6,370 nucleotides of DNA from Methylovulum sp. (GCA_004299465.1 SCST01000732.1:1-6370), one strand, 5' to 3'. Positions 1-6,370 are shown, counted from the stretch's first letter. Numbers and translations are program-made. Notes: generated by a model not told the origin, from the sequence alone.

Positions 1-81
1 TTATCGTTTGCCTCGGCAACTGCTCCCTGCGTTGCTCTACCTCCTGCATCCTTGCAGTCGTCGGCAACCGCGCCGTTATTG

Positions 82-1869
82 ATGCCGGCCAAGACCGGCC
101 TGATGCTGTTATGGCTATTTGCCGCCAGCGTATCCTGCGCCTTTGCGGCCAGCAGCAGCGATCCTTTTGGCATTAACCAGGCCCTCGGGCTGGCCGCGAA
201 TCCGGGCGGCACGCCGGCATCGACGACACCGGCGGCGGTGCCGGCATTACCGGTCGCCCCAACCGCCGCGCCGGTGATGTCAACCAGCGCGACCGCCGTG
301 CCGGCTGCGCCGGTGCCCGGCATCAGCACATCGGCGCCGCAGTTTTTCGACTACTCCGTCAACCTGAGCAGCGATGTGTTCGGCGCCAATCTGTTTACCG
401 GCGCCTTTGCGCGTGAAGGCGCGACGCATTTTAACCCCGACTATGTCGTCACGATCGGCGATAATATCCAGGTCCGTTTTTGGGGCGCCTTTGAATACGA
501 TGCGCCGCTGATTGTTGACCCGCAGGGCAACATCTTTGTCCCGCATGTCGGCCCGGTGCATGTGCTCGGCGTGCGTAACCAGGAATTGCAGCAAGTCGTC
601 AACACCGCCGTCCGGCGCGTGTTCCGTGCCAACGTCTACAGCTATGCCAGCCTCGCCGCCGCGCAACCGGTGCGCGTGTTCGTCGGCGGCTTCGTCAACC
701 GCCCCGGCCTGTACAGCGGCACCAGCATGGACAGCCTGCTGCATTACCTGGACCAGGCCGGCGGCATCGATGTCGACCGCGGCTCGTTCCTGAATGTACA
801 GGTCAAGCGCGGCAGCTACACGCGCGCCACGCTGAGCCTGTATGACTTCATCCTGCAGGGCCGCATGCCGCTGGTGCAACTGGCCGACGGCGATGTGATC
901 TTCGTCGCGCCGCGCCAGCACACCGTCAAAGTCAACGGCCTGGCCGGCAATGCCAAGCGTTTCGAATTCAGCGACGACGCCCGTAGCGTCGCCGACCTCA
1001 TCAAAGTCGCCAAACCACAGGCGCAAGCCACCCATGTCCGCGTCACGCGCAATACCGGCACCACCAAAAACGTCGAATATTACCCCTTAAGCGCCGCCCA
1101 CCAGGTCATGCTGCAGAGCGGCGATGAAATCGAATTCACCGCCGACAAGAAACAGGGCACCATCACCGTGCGCGTCGAAGGCGAACACCTCAGCGCACAG
1201 GAATATGTCGTCCCCTACGGCACACGTCTCGGCAAGCTGATGAAACAAGTGCGTTATTCCGAACGCGCCGACGTCAACAGCCTGCAACTGTTCCGGCAAA
1301 GCGTGGCGGCGCGGCAAAAACTGATGTTGCAAACCGCACTCAAACGCCTGGAATCCAGCGTACTGACGGTGCGTTCCGGCACCACCGAAGAATCGCAATT
1401 ACGCAAGGAAGAAGCCGACCTGATGCTGCAATGGGTAGACCGGGCCAAAACCATCGAACCGTCCGGCCAGGTCATGCTGGCCCACGCCGATAACGTCGGT
1501 GAACTGTTGCTGGAAAACGGCGACTTGGTCCGTATCCCGGCCATCGATAACCTGGTGCTGGTCAGCGGCGAAGTGATGTTCCCTAACACGATAGCGATAG
1601 AAGCCGATAAATCGGTCGAAGACTACATCAAGACGGCGGGCGGTTATTCGCAAAACGCCGACACCTCGCGGATTATCATTGCGCATAAGGACGGCAGCTT
1701 TGAAGATACCGAAGAACATTCCGGCTGGTTCGACGCCGACACCGTCATCCGCCCCGGCGATGAAATCCTGGTCTTGCCCAAGGTCGATGCCAAATACCGG
1801 CAGTTGTTCAAGGAAGTCTCGACCATGCTTTATCAAATGGCCCTCGGCGCCAGGGTGATTCTTAATTAA
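82..1869 (+). CDS. kpsD: KpsD-like capsule polysaccharide export protein (outer-membrane/periplasmic, SLBB domains)
   Basis: KpsD moves finished capsule across the periplasm and outer membrane for ABC-transporter-dependent (KpsMT/KpsE) systems. Starting at ATG 82, residues 1-22 form a signal peptide: a Lys, a hydrophobic core and an AFA cleavage site. A Cys sits in that stretch, but SVSC is a poor lipobox. An Ala/Pro/Thr-rich linker follows (about 40-85). The polysaccharide-export domain begins near FNPDYVVTIGDNIQVRFWGA (about 118). SLBB-type repeats follow, including VFVGGFVNRPGLYSG (about 200) and VLVSGEVMFPN (about 492). A charged helical stretch lies at about 400-455, and the protein ends in an amphipathic STMLYQMALGARVILN. 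The SVAARQK helix and this tail match E. coli KpsD as I remember it (about 560 residues); the extra length here is mostly the linker. The start is uncertain: TTG 52 is in frame, the frame is open to base 1, and no start has a clear Shine-Dalgarno. Family assignment is firm. Confidence 0.9.
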   Translation: MPAKTGLMLLWLFAASVSCAFAASSSDPFGINQALGLAANPGGTPASTTPAAVPALPVAPTAAPVMSTSATAVPAAPVPGISTSAPQFFDYSVNLSSDVFGANLFTGAFAREGATHFNPDYVVTIGDNIQVRFWGAFEYDAPLIVDPQGNIFVPHVGPVHVLGVRNQELQQVVNTAVRRVFRANVYSYASLAAAQPVRVFVGGFVNRPGLYSGTSMDSLLHYLDQAGGIDVDRGSFLNVQVKRGSYTRATLSLYDFILQGRMPLVQLADGDVIFVAPRQHTVKVNGLAGNAKRFEFSDDARSVADLIKVAKPQAQATHVRVTRNTGTTKNVEYYPLSAAHQVMLQSGDEIEFTADKKQGTITVRVEGEHLSAQEYVVPYGTRLGKLMKQVRYSERADVNSLQLFRQSVAARQKLMLQTALKRLESSVLTVRSGTTEESQLRKEEADLMLQWVDRAKTIEPSGQVMLAHADNVGELLLENGDLVRIPAIDNLVLVSGEVMFPNTIAIEADKSVEDYIKTAGGYSQNADTSRIIIAHKDGSFEDTEEHSGWFDADTVIRPGDEILVLPKVDAKYRQLFKEVSTMLYQMALGARVILN

Positions 1870-1886
1870 ATGACACAGCAACTTCG

Positions 1887-1909
1887 TAGGGCTCGCCGCG
1901 CGCGCCTTA
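1887..1909 (+). other. GC-rich stem-loop just downstream of kpsD
   Basis: TAGGGCTCGC (1887-1896) and GCGCGCCTTA (1900-1909) can form a 10-pair RNA stem with one T.C mismatch, one G.U wobble and a 3-base loop. It starts 17 bases after the kpsD stop. No T-tract follows, so it is not a standard intrinsic terminator. It could protect a 3' end, cause pausing, or be chance pairing in GC-rich DNA. It lies between kpsD and rfbC, where a drop in transcript level would make sense, but that is inference. Confidence 0.3.
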
Positions 1910-1964
1910 GGCATCCAAATACCTAATCCACAACGAAACATTAAAAAAACCCAAGGAAAAAACC

Positions 1965-2525
1965 ATGCAAATCCATAACACCGATCTTCCAGGCGTATTG
2001 ATTATCGAACCGAAAGTGTTCGGCGATGAACGCGGATATTTCATGGAAACCTGGAACCAGGAACGGTATGCCGGCAGCGTGACGCAAGAAAACTTCGTCC
2101 AGGATAATGTCTCTTTTTCCAGGAAAGGCGTATTGCGCGGCCTGCATTTCCAGAAAATCAATCCCCAGGGCAAGCTGGTCTATGTGTTGCTCGGCGAGGT
2201 CTTTGACGTAGCCGTAGATATTCGCGTAGGCTCGCCTACTTTCGGGCAATGGACCAGTGTCGTGCTGTCCGCCGAGAATAAAAAACAGTTTTTCATCCCC
2301 GCCGGCTTTGCGCACGGTTTTTGCGTAACTTCCGATACGGCGCTATTTGCTTATAAATGCACCGATAAATACAATCCGCAATCGGAAGGCAGTGTGTTAT
2401 GGAATGACCCTGAGCTCAATATTCCGTGGCCTACCGACGCCCCAGAACTTTCTGCTAAAGATGCGCAAGGCATCAAGCTTGCCGATTTTTCCAAAGAACT
2501 TCTTCCTGACTACGCCTCTTTCTAA
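1965..2525 (+). CDS. rfbC: dTDP-4-dehydrorhamnose 3,5-epimerase (RmlC)
   Basis: This is the third step of dTDP-L-rhamnose synthesis: a cytoplasmic cupin enzyme that epimerises C3 and C5 of dTDP-4-keto-6-deoxyglucose. The 186-residue length is normal for the family. Family signatures are present: the N-terminal GVLIIEPKVFGDERGYFMETW, RGLHFQ with the conserved His61, QGKLVYV with Lys70, PAGFAHGF with His117, FAYKCTDKYNP with Tyr130 and Tyr136, and SAKDAQG with Asp166, which probably pairs with His61 as in known RmlC proteins. The start is supported by AAGGA at 1953-1957, 7 bases before the ATG, and by family alignment. It is the first gene of the rhamnose cluster, 95 bp after kpsD and 19 bp before rfbB. 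GC is lower (about 45-50% in lines I counted) than in the front half of kpsD. No missing catalytic residue is apparent. Confidence 0.97.
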   Translation: MQIHNTDLPGVLIIEPKVFGDERGYFMETWNQERYAGSVTQENFVQDNVSFSRKGVLRGLHFQKINPQGKLVYVLLGEVFDVAVDIRVGSPTFGQWTSVVLSAENKKQFFIPAGFAHGFCVTSDTALFAYKCTDKYNPQSEGSVLWNDPELNIPWPTDAPELSAKDAQGIKLADFSKELLPDYASF

Positions 2526-2544
2526 CTCTTTCCGCGATACAACT

Positions 2545-3618
2545 ATGAACAAATCCATACTCGTTACAGGCGGCGCCGGCTTTATCGGCGCCAATTTCGT
2601 GATCGACTGGCTGGCTGAGTCCGATGCGCCAGTCATTAATCTTGACTGCCTCACCTATGCAGGCAATATGGAAAACCTGGCCTCGCTGCAAGGCGATGAG
2701 CGCCATATCTTTGTCAAAGGCAGCATAGGCGATTCTTCACTTCTTTCAGAATTGCTGGAGAAATACCAACCTTGCGCCATCGTTAATTTCGCCGCCGAAT
2801 CTCATGTCGACCGTTCCATACATGCACCGGAAGACTTTATTCAAACCAATATCGTCGGCAGCTTCCGTTTGCTCGAAGCAGCACGCGGCTATTGGAACGA
2901 CCTGTCCGCAGACGACAAGACGGCATTCCGTTTCCTGCATGTCTCTACCGACGAGGTATATGGCTCGCTGAAAAAAGAGGACCCCGCCTTCAGCGAAAGC
3001 AACCGCTACGAACCGAACAGCCCTTACTCGGCCAGCAAAGCCGCCAGCGACCACCTGGTGCGCGCTTATCACCATACTTACGGGCTGCCGGTCCTGACAA
3101 CCAATTGCTCGAACAATTACGGCCCTTACCAGTTCCCGGAAAAACTCATTCCGCTGCTGATTGCCAATGCGCTGGCAGACAAGGCCCTGCCGGTATACGG
3201 TGATGGTCAGCAGATTCGCGACTGGCTCTATGTCGGTGACCATTGTTCGGGAATCCGTTGCGTCCTGGCTGCCGGCCGGGTTGGCGAAACCTACAATATC
3301 GGCGGCTGGAATGAAATGGCGAATCTCGATATCGTCGATACCGTCTGTGCGCTACTGGACGAATCGCGCCCACGCACCGACGGCAAATCGTACCGCGAAC
3401 AAATTACTTTTGTTACCGACCGCCCCGGCCATGACCGCCGTTATGCGATAGACGCCAGCAAGATTGAACGGGAACTGGGCTGGAAACCTGCGGAAACTTT
3501 TGCGACAGGCATACGCAAAACCATACAGTGGTATCTCGATAATACTGAATGGATAGCCCATGTACAATCCGGCACTTATCGCGACTGGGTAGAAAAAAAC
3601 TATGCGGAGCGCAACTGA
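2545..3618 (+). CDS. rfbB: dTDP-glucose 4,6-dehydratase (RmlB)
   Basis: This is the second step of the pathway: an NAD+-dependent extended short-chain dehydrogenase that converts dTDP-glucose to dTDP-4-keto-6-deoxyglucose. With ATG 2545 the protein has 357 residues, standard for RmlB. It opens directly on the Rossmann motif TGGAGFIG (8-15). The catalytic Thr-Asp-Glu is in STDEVYG (T135, D136, E137), and the Tyr-Lys pair is YSASK (Y161, K165). NNYGPYQFPEKLIPL (190-204), RDWLYV (225-230) and RPGHDRRYAID (293-303) are further RmlB signatures. The frame is open upstream to an ATG at 2347, but that would add 66 residues overlapping rfbC with no family counterpart, so I reject it. I see no good Shine-Dalgarno in the 19-bp gap after rfbC; translation may depend on ribosomes finishing rfbC. 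The stop overlaps the rfbD start. Confidence 0.97.
   Translation: MNKSILVTGGAGFIGANFVIDWLAESDAPVINLDCLTYAGNMENLASLQGDERHIFVKGSIGDSSLLSELLEKYQPCAIVNFAAESHVDRSIHAPEDFIQTNIVGSFRLLEAARGYWNDLSADDKTAFRFLHVSTDEVYGSLKKEDPAFSESNRYEPNSPYSASKAASDHLVRAYHHTYGLPVLTTNCSNNYGPYQFPEKLIPLLIANALADKALPVYGDGQQIRDWLYVGDHCSGIRCVLAAGRVGETYNIGGWNEMANLDIVDTVCALLDESRPRTDGKSYREQITFVTDRPGHDRRYAIDASKIERELGWKPAETFATGIRKTIQWYLDNTEWIAHVQSGTYRDWVEKNYAERN
3606..3609 (+). promoter_or_regulatory. Shine-Dalgarno GGAG that fixes the rfbD start
   Basis: GGAG lies 8 bases before the ATG at 3618, inside the last codons of rfbB. It supports the 3618 start over the longer in-frame ATG at 3549, which would add 23 residues ahead of the Rossmann fold. 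Confidence 0.7.
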
Positions 3619-4511
3619 TGAAAATCCTGCTGTTCGGTAAAAACGGCCAGGTCGGCTGGGAATTGCAGCGCGCCTTGGCGCCTTTAGGCGAACTGGTGGC
3701 GCTGGACAGGCACGCCGATAACGGCCTTTGCGGCGACCTGGCGAACCTCAAAGGCCTGGCCGACACGATAGACCGGCTCAAACCCGACGTCATTGTCAAC
3801 GCCGCCGCTTATACCGCTGTCGACAAAGCCGAAAGCGAACCGGTGCCGGCCCACACCATCAATGCCCTCGCCAGTGAGGTGATGGCCCAGGCGGCGCGGC
3901 GTTCCGGTGCCTGGTTGATCCATTATTCCACTGATTATGTGTTTGACGGCAGCGGCGATAAACCCTGGCAGGAAAGCGATGCGACCGGGCCCTTGGGCGT
4001 ATACGGAGCGACCAAGTTAAAAGGCGAGCAATTGATACAGGAATCCGGCTGCTCACATATCATTTTGCGGACCAGTTGGGTCTACGGCGCACGCGGCAAC
4101 AACTTTGCGAAAACCATGCTACGGCTTGCTAAGGAGCGTGACAGCCTTAATGTGATCGACGACCAAATCGGCTCGCCGACGGGCGCCGAACTGCTGGCCG
4201 ACGTAAGCGCCCATATCATCCGTACCGCTACCCAGCGGCCCGAGGTATCCGGCATCTATCACCTGGTTGCCGCCGGTGAAACCTCATGGTTCAACTATGC
4301 CGGTTTTGTGATGGATCATGCGCGTAATGCGGGCCTGACGCTCAAGGTTACACCTGCGGGCCTCTATGCTGTGCCGACCAGCGCATTCCCCACGCCGGCA
4401 CAGCGTCCGCACAACTCGCGCCTGGATACGTCCAAACTGGAAAATACCTTCAATTTAAAAATGCCGGCTTGGCAGTCCGGCGTTACGCGTATGCTGACTG
4501 AAATACTGTAA
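3618..4511 (+). CDS. rfbD: dTDP-4-dehydrorhamnose reductase (RmlD)
   Basis: This is the last step: an NAD(P)H-dependent reductase that turns dTDP-4-keto-L-rhamnose into dTDP-L-rhamnose. The protein has 297 residues, usual for RmlD. It starts on the nucleotide-binding strand MKILLFGKNGQVGWEL (GxxGxxG type, 7-13). NAAAYTAVDKAE (61-72) and STDYVFDG (104-111) are RmlD signatures. The catalytic triad is visible as T105 with Y129 and K133 in VYGATK. RTSWVYG (151-157), DQIGSPTGAELLAD (182-195) and the C-terminal RPHNSRLDTSKL (263-274) are also typical. The ATG overlaps the rfbB stop in TGATG, which points to translational coupling and one transcript. A 71-bp spacer then separates it from rfbA. No disruption is seen. 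Confidence 0.97.
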   Translation: MKILLFGKNGQVGWELQRALAPLGELVALDRHADNGLCGDLANLKGLADTIDRLKPDVIVNAAAYTAVDKAESEPVPAHTINALASEVMAQAARRSGAWLIHYSTDYVFDGSGDKPWQESDATGPLGVYGATKLKGEQLIQESGCSHIILRTSWVYGARGNNFAKTMLRLAKERDSLNVIDDQIGSPTGAELLADVSAHIIRTATQRPEVSGIYHLVAAGETSWFNYAGFVMDHARNAGLTLKVTPAGLYAVPTSAFPTPAQRPHNSRLDTSKLENTFNLKMPAWQSGVTRMLTEIL

Positions 4512-4582
4512 ACAACCAGGCTGCATCCCCGTACAAAAAATCCGGTGCCCACGCGTCGGACCTTAAGCTTAATGGAATTTTT

Positions 4583-5503
4583 ATGAACTTATCAGCAATA
4601 AACAGCCCTTCAACAGCCACTGCCAGACGCGGAATTATTTTGGCGGGCGGTTCAGGCACCCGGCTTTATCCGGTTACCAAAGTCGTCTCGAAACAATTAC
4701 TGCCTATTTATGACAAGCCGATGATTTATTATCCGCTGGCTACACTGATGCTGGCAGGCATCCGCGATATTCTTATCATTTCCACGCCGCAGGATACGCC
4801 GCGTTTCGAGCAATTATTGGGTAACGGCAATGACTGGGGCATTAACATCCAATATGCCGTACAGCCCAGCCCGGATGGACTGGCGCAGGCATTTATCATC
4901 GGCAAGGAATTCGTCGGCCCTCATCCTGCCGCACTGGTGTTGGGCGATAATATTTTCTACGGGCACGATTTACAAATCCAACTTGAACGCGCAGTAGCCA
5001 GGACGGACGGTGCCACGGTGTTTGCATACCATGTCCATGATCCCGAGCGTTACGGTGTCGTCGCATTTGATGATGAAGGCCGCGCCACATCGCTGGAAGA
5101 AAAGCCCGAACAACCTCAATCAAACTATGCGGTGACCGGCCTGTATTTTTACGATAACGATGTCGTTGATATTGCAGGAAACCTTAAGCCATCCGCGCGC
5201 GGCGAACTGGAAATCACCGACGTCAACCGCGTATACCTGGAGCGTAAACAGCTCTCTGTTGAAATACTGGGCCGCGGTTTCGCGTGGCTGGACACCGGCA
5301 CCCATGAGAGCCTGATCGAGGCGAGTAATTTCATCGAAACCATCGAACATCGGCAGGGTTTAAAAATAGCCTGCCCTGAAGAAATTGCCTTCCGTAAAGG
5401 CTATATTGACGCCGAACAACTGCAAAAACTGGCGCAGCCCCTGGCCAAGAACGGCTATGGCCAATATCTCTACAGCCTGTTGACCGACAAAGTGCTTAGA
5501 TAA
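4583..5503 (+). CDS. rfbA: Glucose-1-phosphate thymidylyltransferase (RmlA)
   Basis: This is the first, committed step: joining dTTP and glucose-1-phosphate to give dTDP-glucose and pyrophosphate. The enzyme is a cytoplasmic nucleotidyltransferase usually inhibited by dTDP-rhamnose. The signature loop GGSGTRLYP is at 22-30, followed by KQLLPIYDKPMIYYPL (37-52), the metal-binding Asp122 in LGDNIFYG, EKPEQPQSNYAVTGLYFYD (173-191), RGELEITDVN (206-215) and WLDTGTHESL (235-244). At 306 residues it is slightly long because about 14 residues rich in Ser/Thr/Ala (MNLSAINSPSTATA) precede the usual start of the fold. No other ATG, GTG or TTG falls between codon 1 and the nucleotide-binding motif, so ATG 4583 is the sensible choice. 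The Shine-Dalgarno is weak (TGGA at 4573-4576). Having rfbA last in the cluster is less common than rfbBDAC order. Confidence 0.97.
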   Translation: MNLSAINSPSTATARRGIILAGGSGTRLYPVTKVVSKQLLPIYDKPMIYYPLATLMLAGIRDILIISTPQDTPRFEQLLGNGNDWGINIQYAVQPSPDGLAQAFIIGKEFVGPHPAALVLGDNIFYGHDLQIQLERAVARTDGATVFAYHVHDPERYGVVAFDDEGRATSLEEKPEQPQSNYAVTGLYFYDNDVVDIAGNLKPSARGELEITDVNRVYLERKQLSVEILGRGFAWLDTGTHESLIEASNFIETIEHRQGLKIACPEEIAFRKGYIDAEQLQKLAQPLAKNGYGQYLYSLLTDKVLR

Positions 5504-5546
5504 AACGCATTGTCCGGTCACGCCGTACTTTGAACGGTCGAGTTCT

Positions 5547-5616
5547 CGGTTTTTTTAGCCACACAGAACACGAAGAAAAATATAATACTTCATGTTCTTT
5601 GCGGTAAAAAAAACCG
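5547..5616. repeat. 70-bp imperfect inverted repeat between rfbA and kpsC
   Basis: Left arm 5547-5575 and the reverse complement of right arm 5588-5616 agree at 24 of 29 positions. The outer 10 bases match perfectly (CGG followed by seven T), and CAAAGAAC/CACAGAAC-type and GAAG blocks match inside. The 12-base loop (5576-5587) is A/T only. The T-run is on the outer 5' side of the left arm and the A-run on the outer 3' side of the right arm, so on either strand no U-tract follows the stem, unlike an intrinsic terminator. I see no target-site duplication at its edges. It may be a small mobile-type palindromic repeat or an RNA structure in the kpsC leader. The pairing is seen directly; the role is unknown. 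Confidence 0.75.
5581..5586 (+). promoter_or_regulatory. Candidate -10 box (TATAAT) upstream of kpsC
   Basis: A perfect TATAAT lies in the loop of the inverted repeat, 48 bases before the kpsC ATG. The -35 region at the right distance (GCCACA, 5558-5563) matches TTGACA at only three of six positions, and there is no TG extension. The surroundings are A-rich, so a chance match is quite possible. If active, it would give kpsC its own promoter, with transcription starting inside the right arm. Confidence 0.3.
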
Positions 5617-5617
5617 C
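5601..5617 (+). other. Small nested hairpin GCGGT-A7-ACCGC
   Basis: GCGGT (5601-5605) can pair with ACCGC (5613-5617) around a loop of seven A. The same GCGGTA can instead pair with TACCGC at 5625-5630, just before the kpsC ATG, or take part in the large inverted repeat. The pairings exclude one another. Only five to six base pairs are involved, so stability is modest. No T-tract follows. Confidence 0.35.
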
Positions 5618-5634
5618 TTAACAATACCGCAACG

Positions 5635-6370
5635 ATGAAAAACCATATTCCCCCCGATAAAAACGCCCCATTATTAGCCACGTCAAAAGCCGTCGCGCAG
5701 CTACCGGGTTTGCCAGAATTGCTCGGGCAAACGGTGCTGCATTACCGTGCAGCCAAAACGCTTAATGCCTGCTCCGGTGTCATCGCCTGGGGCCTTAAAC
5801 CCAGCGCGGCAACGGCAACGGCGTTTGCCCGCCGTCATCGTTTGGCTCTACTAAGACTGGAAGACGGTTTTTTGCGTTCGGTAGCCGTCGGCAGCAACGA
5901 GCCGCCGTTATCTATCGTGCAGGATGACATCGGTATCTATTACGACGCATCAGCGCCTTCACGTCTTGAAATGCTGATTTCCCAGACCTTAACGGAAAGC
6001 CAGCGGCATCGAACGCAAGCACTTATCGCCGCCTGGCGATCAGCCCGTGTATCCAAATACAACCATGCACGGGAATATGCCGGCAAACTGCCTGAATCTT
6101 ATGTTCTAGTTGCCGACCAGGTAGCCGGTGATGCATCGATACGATATGGCCTTGCCGACCCGTCGAGTTTCCGGCGCATGCTCGCAGCAGCATTACACGA
6201 AAACCCCGGCTGTACGGTGCTGCTTAAAACGCACCCGGACGTCATGCGTGGCCGCAAAAAAGGGCATTTTGACTTGGCCGGGCTTGTCGATGAACCGCGC
6301 ATACGGATACTGGCCGACAACATACATCCGGTAACGCTGATTGAACACGCTACAGCGATATACTGTGTCA
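5635..6370 (+). CDS. kpsC: KpsC-like capsule beta-Kdo glycosyltransferase, N-terminal part (truncated by window)
   Basis: KpsC extends the short beta-linked Kdo oligosaccharide on the phosphatidylglycerol-type anchor of ABC-transporter-exported capsules, working at the cytoplasmic face with KpsS. The 245 codons from ATG 5635 run uninterrupted to the edge. Visible family motifs are WGLKPSAA (52-59), RLEDGFLRSVAVG (74-86), PPLSIVQDDIGIYYDA (90-105), SKYNHA (140-145), DQVAGDASIRYG (161-172) and KTHPDV (198-203). E. coli KpsC has two tandem copies of this module. The DQ..-D-S-.-YG version followed by a PSSF segment resembles its N-terminal copy, consistent with position. Whether a second copy follows cannot be seen. 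The first in-frame stop upstream is at 5605, and ATG 5635 is the first start after it. There is no clear Shine-Dalgarno. A 131-bp gap separates it from rfbA, so it may be transcribed separately. A single-domain relative is possible. Confidence 0.88.
   Translation, partial: MKNHIPPDKNAPLLATSKAVAQLPGLPELLGQTVLHYRAAKTLNACSGVIAWGLKPSAATATAFARRHRLALLRLEDGFLRSVAVGSNEPPLSIVQDDIGIYYDASAPSRLEMLISQTLTESQRHRTQALIAAWRSARVSKYNHAREYAGKLPESYVLVADQVAGDASIRYGLADPSSFRRMLAAALHENPGCTVLLKTHPDVMRGRKKGHFDLAGLVDEPRIRILADNIHPVTLIEHATAIYCV

Noticed and set aside
280..1035. Long minus-strand open frame of 251 codons inside kpsD
   Set aside because: It is antisense to a confidently identified gene, its composition mirrors the GC-rich kpsD codons, and it shows no recognisable domain.
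1870..1926. An 18-codon Arg-rich ORF starting right after the kpsD stop (MTQQLRRARRARLRHPNT)
   Set aside because: It has no Shine-Dalgarno of its own apart from coupling to kpsD, it is very short, and its Arg content follows from the GC-rich stem-loop it overlaps.
2347..2544. In-frame 66-codon extension upstream of rfbB starting at ATG 2347
   Set aside because: It overlaps rfbC in another frame, has no family counterpart, and the Rossmann motif follows directly after ATG 2545.
4563..4572. Perfect 10-bp palindrome TTAAGCTTAA ahead of rfbA
   Set aside because: It is short and A/T-rich, lies alone, and resembles no operator I can name; chance is a sufficient explanation.
5520..5557. Intrinsic terminator after rfbA using the T-run at 5550-5556
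   Set aside because: The only stems before the T-run are about 4 bp (CCGT/ACGG at 5523-5537, or CGAG/CTCG with a 2-base loop). The T-run is better explained as the outer part of the inverted repeat.
5496..5681. Minus-strand 61-codon open frame across the rfbA-kpsC gap with a hydrophobic stretch
   Set aside because: It runs across the inverted repeat and into kpsC antisense; the hydrophobic and Lys residues come from the A/T runs, and there is no supporting start signal.

Overview
This window is the start of a capsule export/assembly locus. All recognisable genes lie on the plus strand: kpsD (capsule export outer-membrane component), then rfbC-rfbB-rfbD-rfbA (synonym rmlCBDA, the full dTDP-L-rhamnose pathway), then the 5' part of a kpsC-like Kdo glycosyltransferase that runs off the right edge. 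I found no tRNA, rRNA, CRISPR array or insertion sequence, and no convincing minus-strand gene.

Organism: a Gram-negative proteobacterium, since KpsD needs an outer membrane. The RmlA and KpsC residue patterns and the moderate-to-high GC make me favour a betaproteobacterium, possibly of the Burkholderiales/Oxalobacteraceae type. This is an impression from memory, not a measured placement. Base composition is uneven: the first half of kpsD is clearly more GC-rich (about 65-75% in lines counted near 660-780) than rfbC (about 45-50%).

Layout: 1-1869 is kpsD, with its reading frame open to the left edge, so its start is not certain. 1870-1964 is a 95-bp gap with a GC-rich stem-loop and the rfbC Shine-Dalgarno. 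1965-4511 is a tight rfbC-rfbB-rfbD run (19-bp gap, then a TGATG overlap). 4512-4582 is a 71-bp spacer and 4583-5503 is rfbA. 5504-5634 is a 131-bp gap dominated by a 70-bp imperfect inverted repeat whose loop contains a TATAAT box. 5635-6370 is kpsC, truncated by the window.

How the genes fit together: RfbA makes dTDP-glucose, RfbB dehydrates it, RfbC epimerises the 4-keto sugar and RfbD reduces it to dTDP-L-rhamnose. KpsC, with KpsS elsewhere, builds the beta-Kdo linker on the lipid anchor of ABC-transporter-dependent capsules, and KpsD carries the finished polymer across the outer membrane. The simplest reading is an ABC-transporter-dependent (group 2/3-like), probably rhamnose-containing capsule. 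KpsM, KpsT, KpsE and KpsS are not in the window and would be expected nearby. The pathway is well known; the least explained element is the inverted repeat in front of kpsC.
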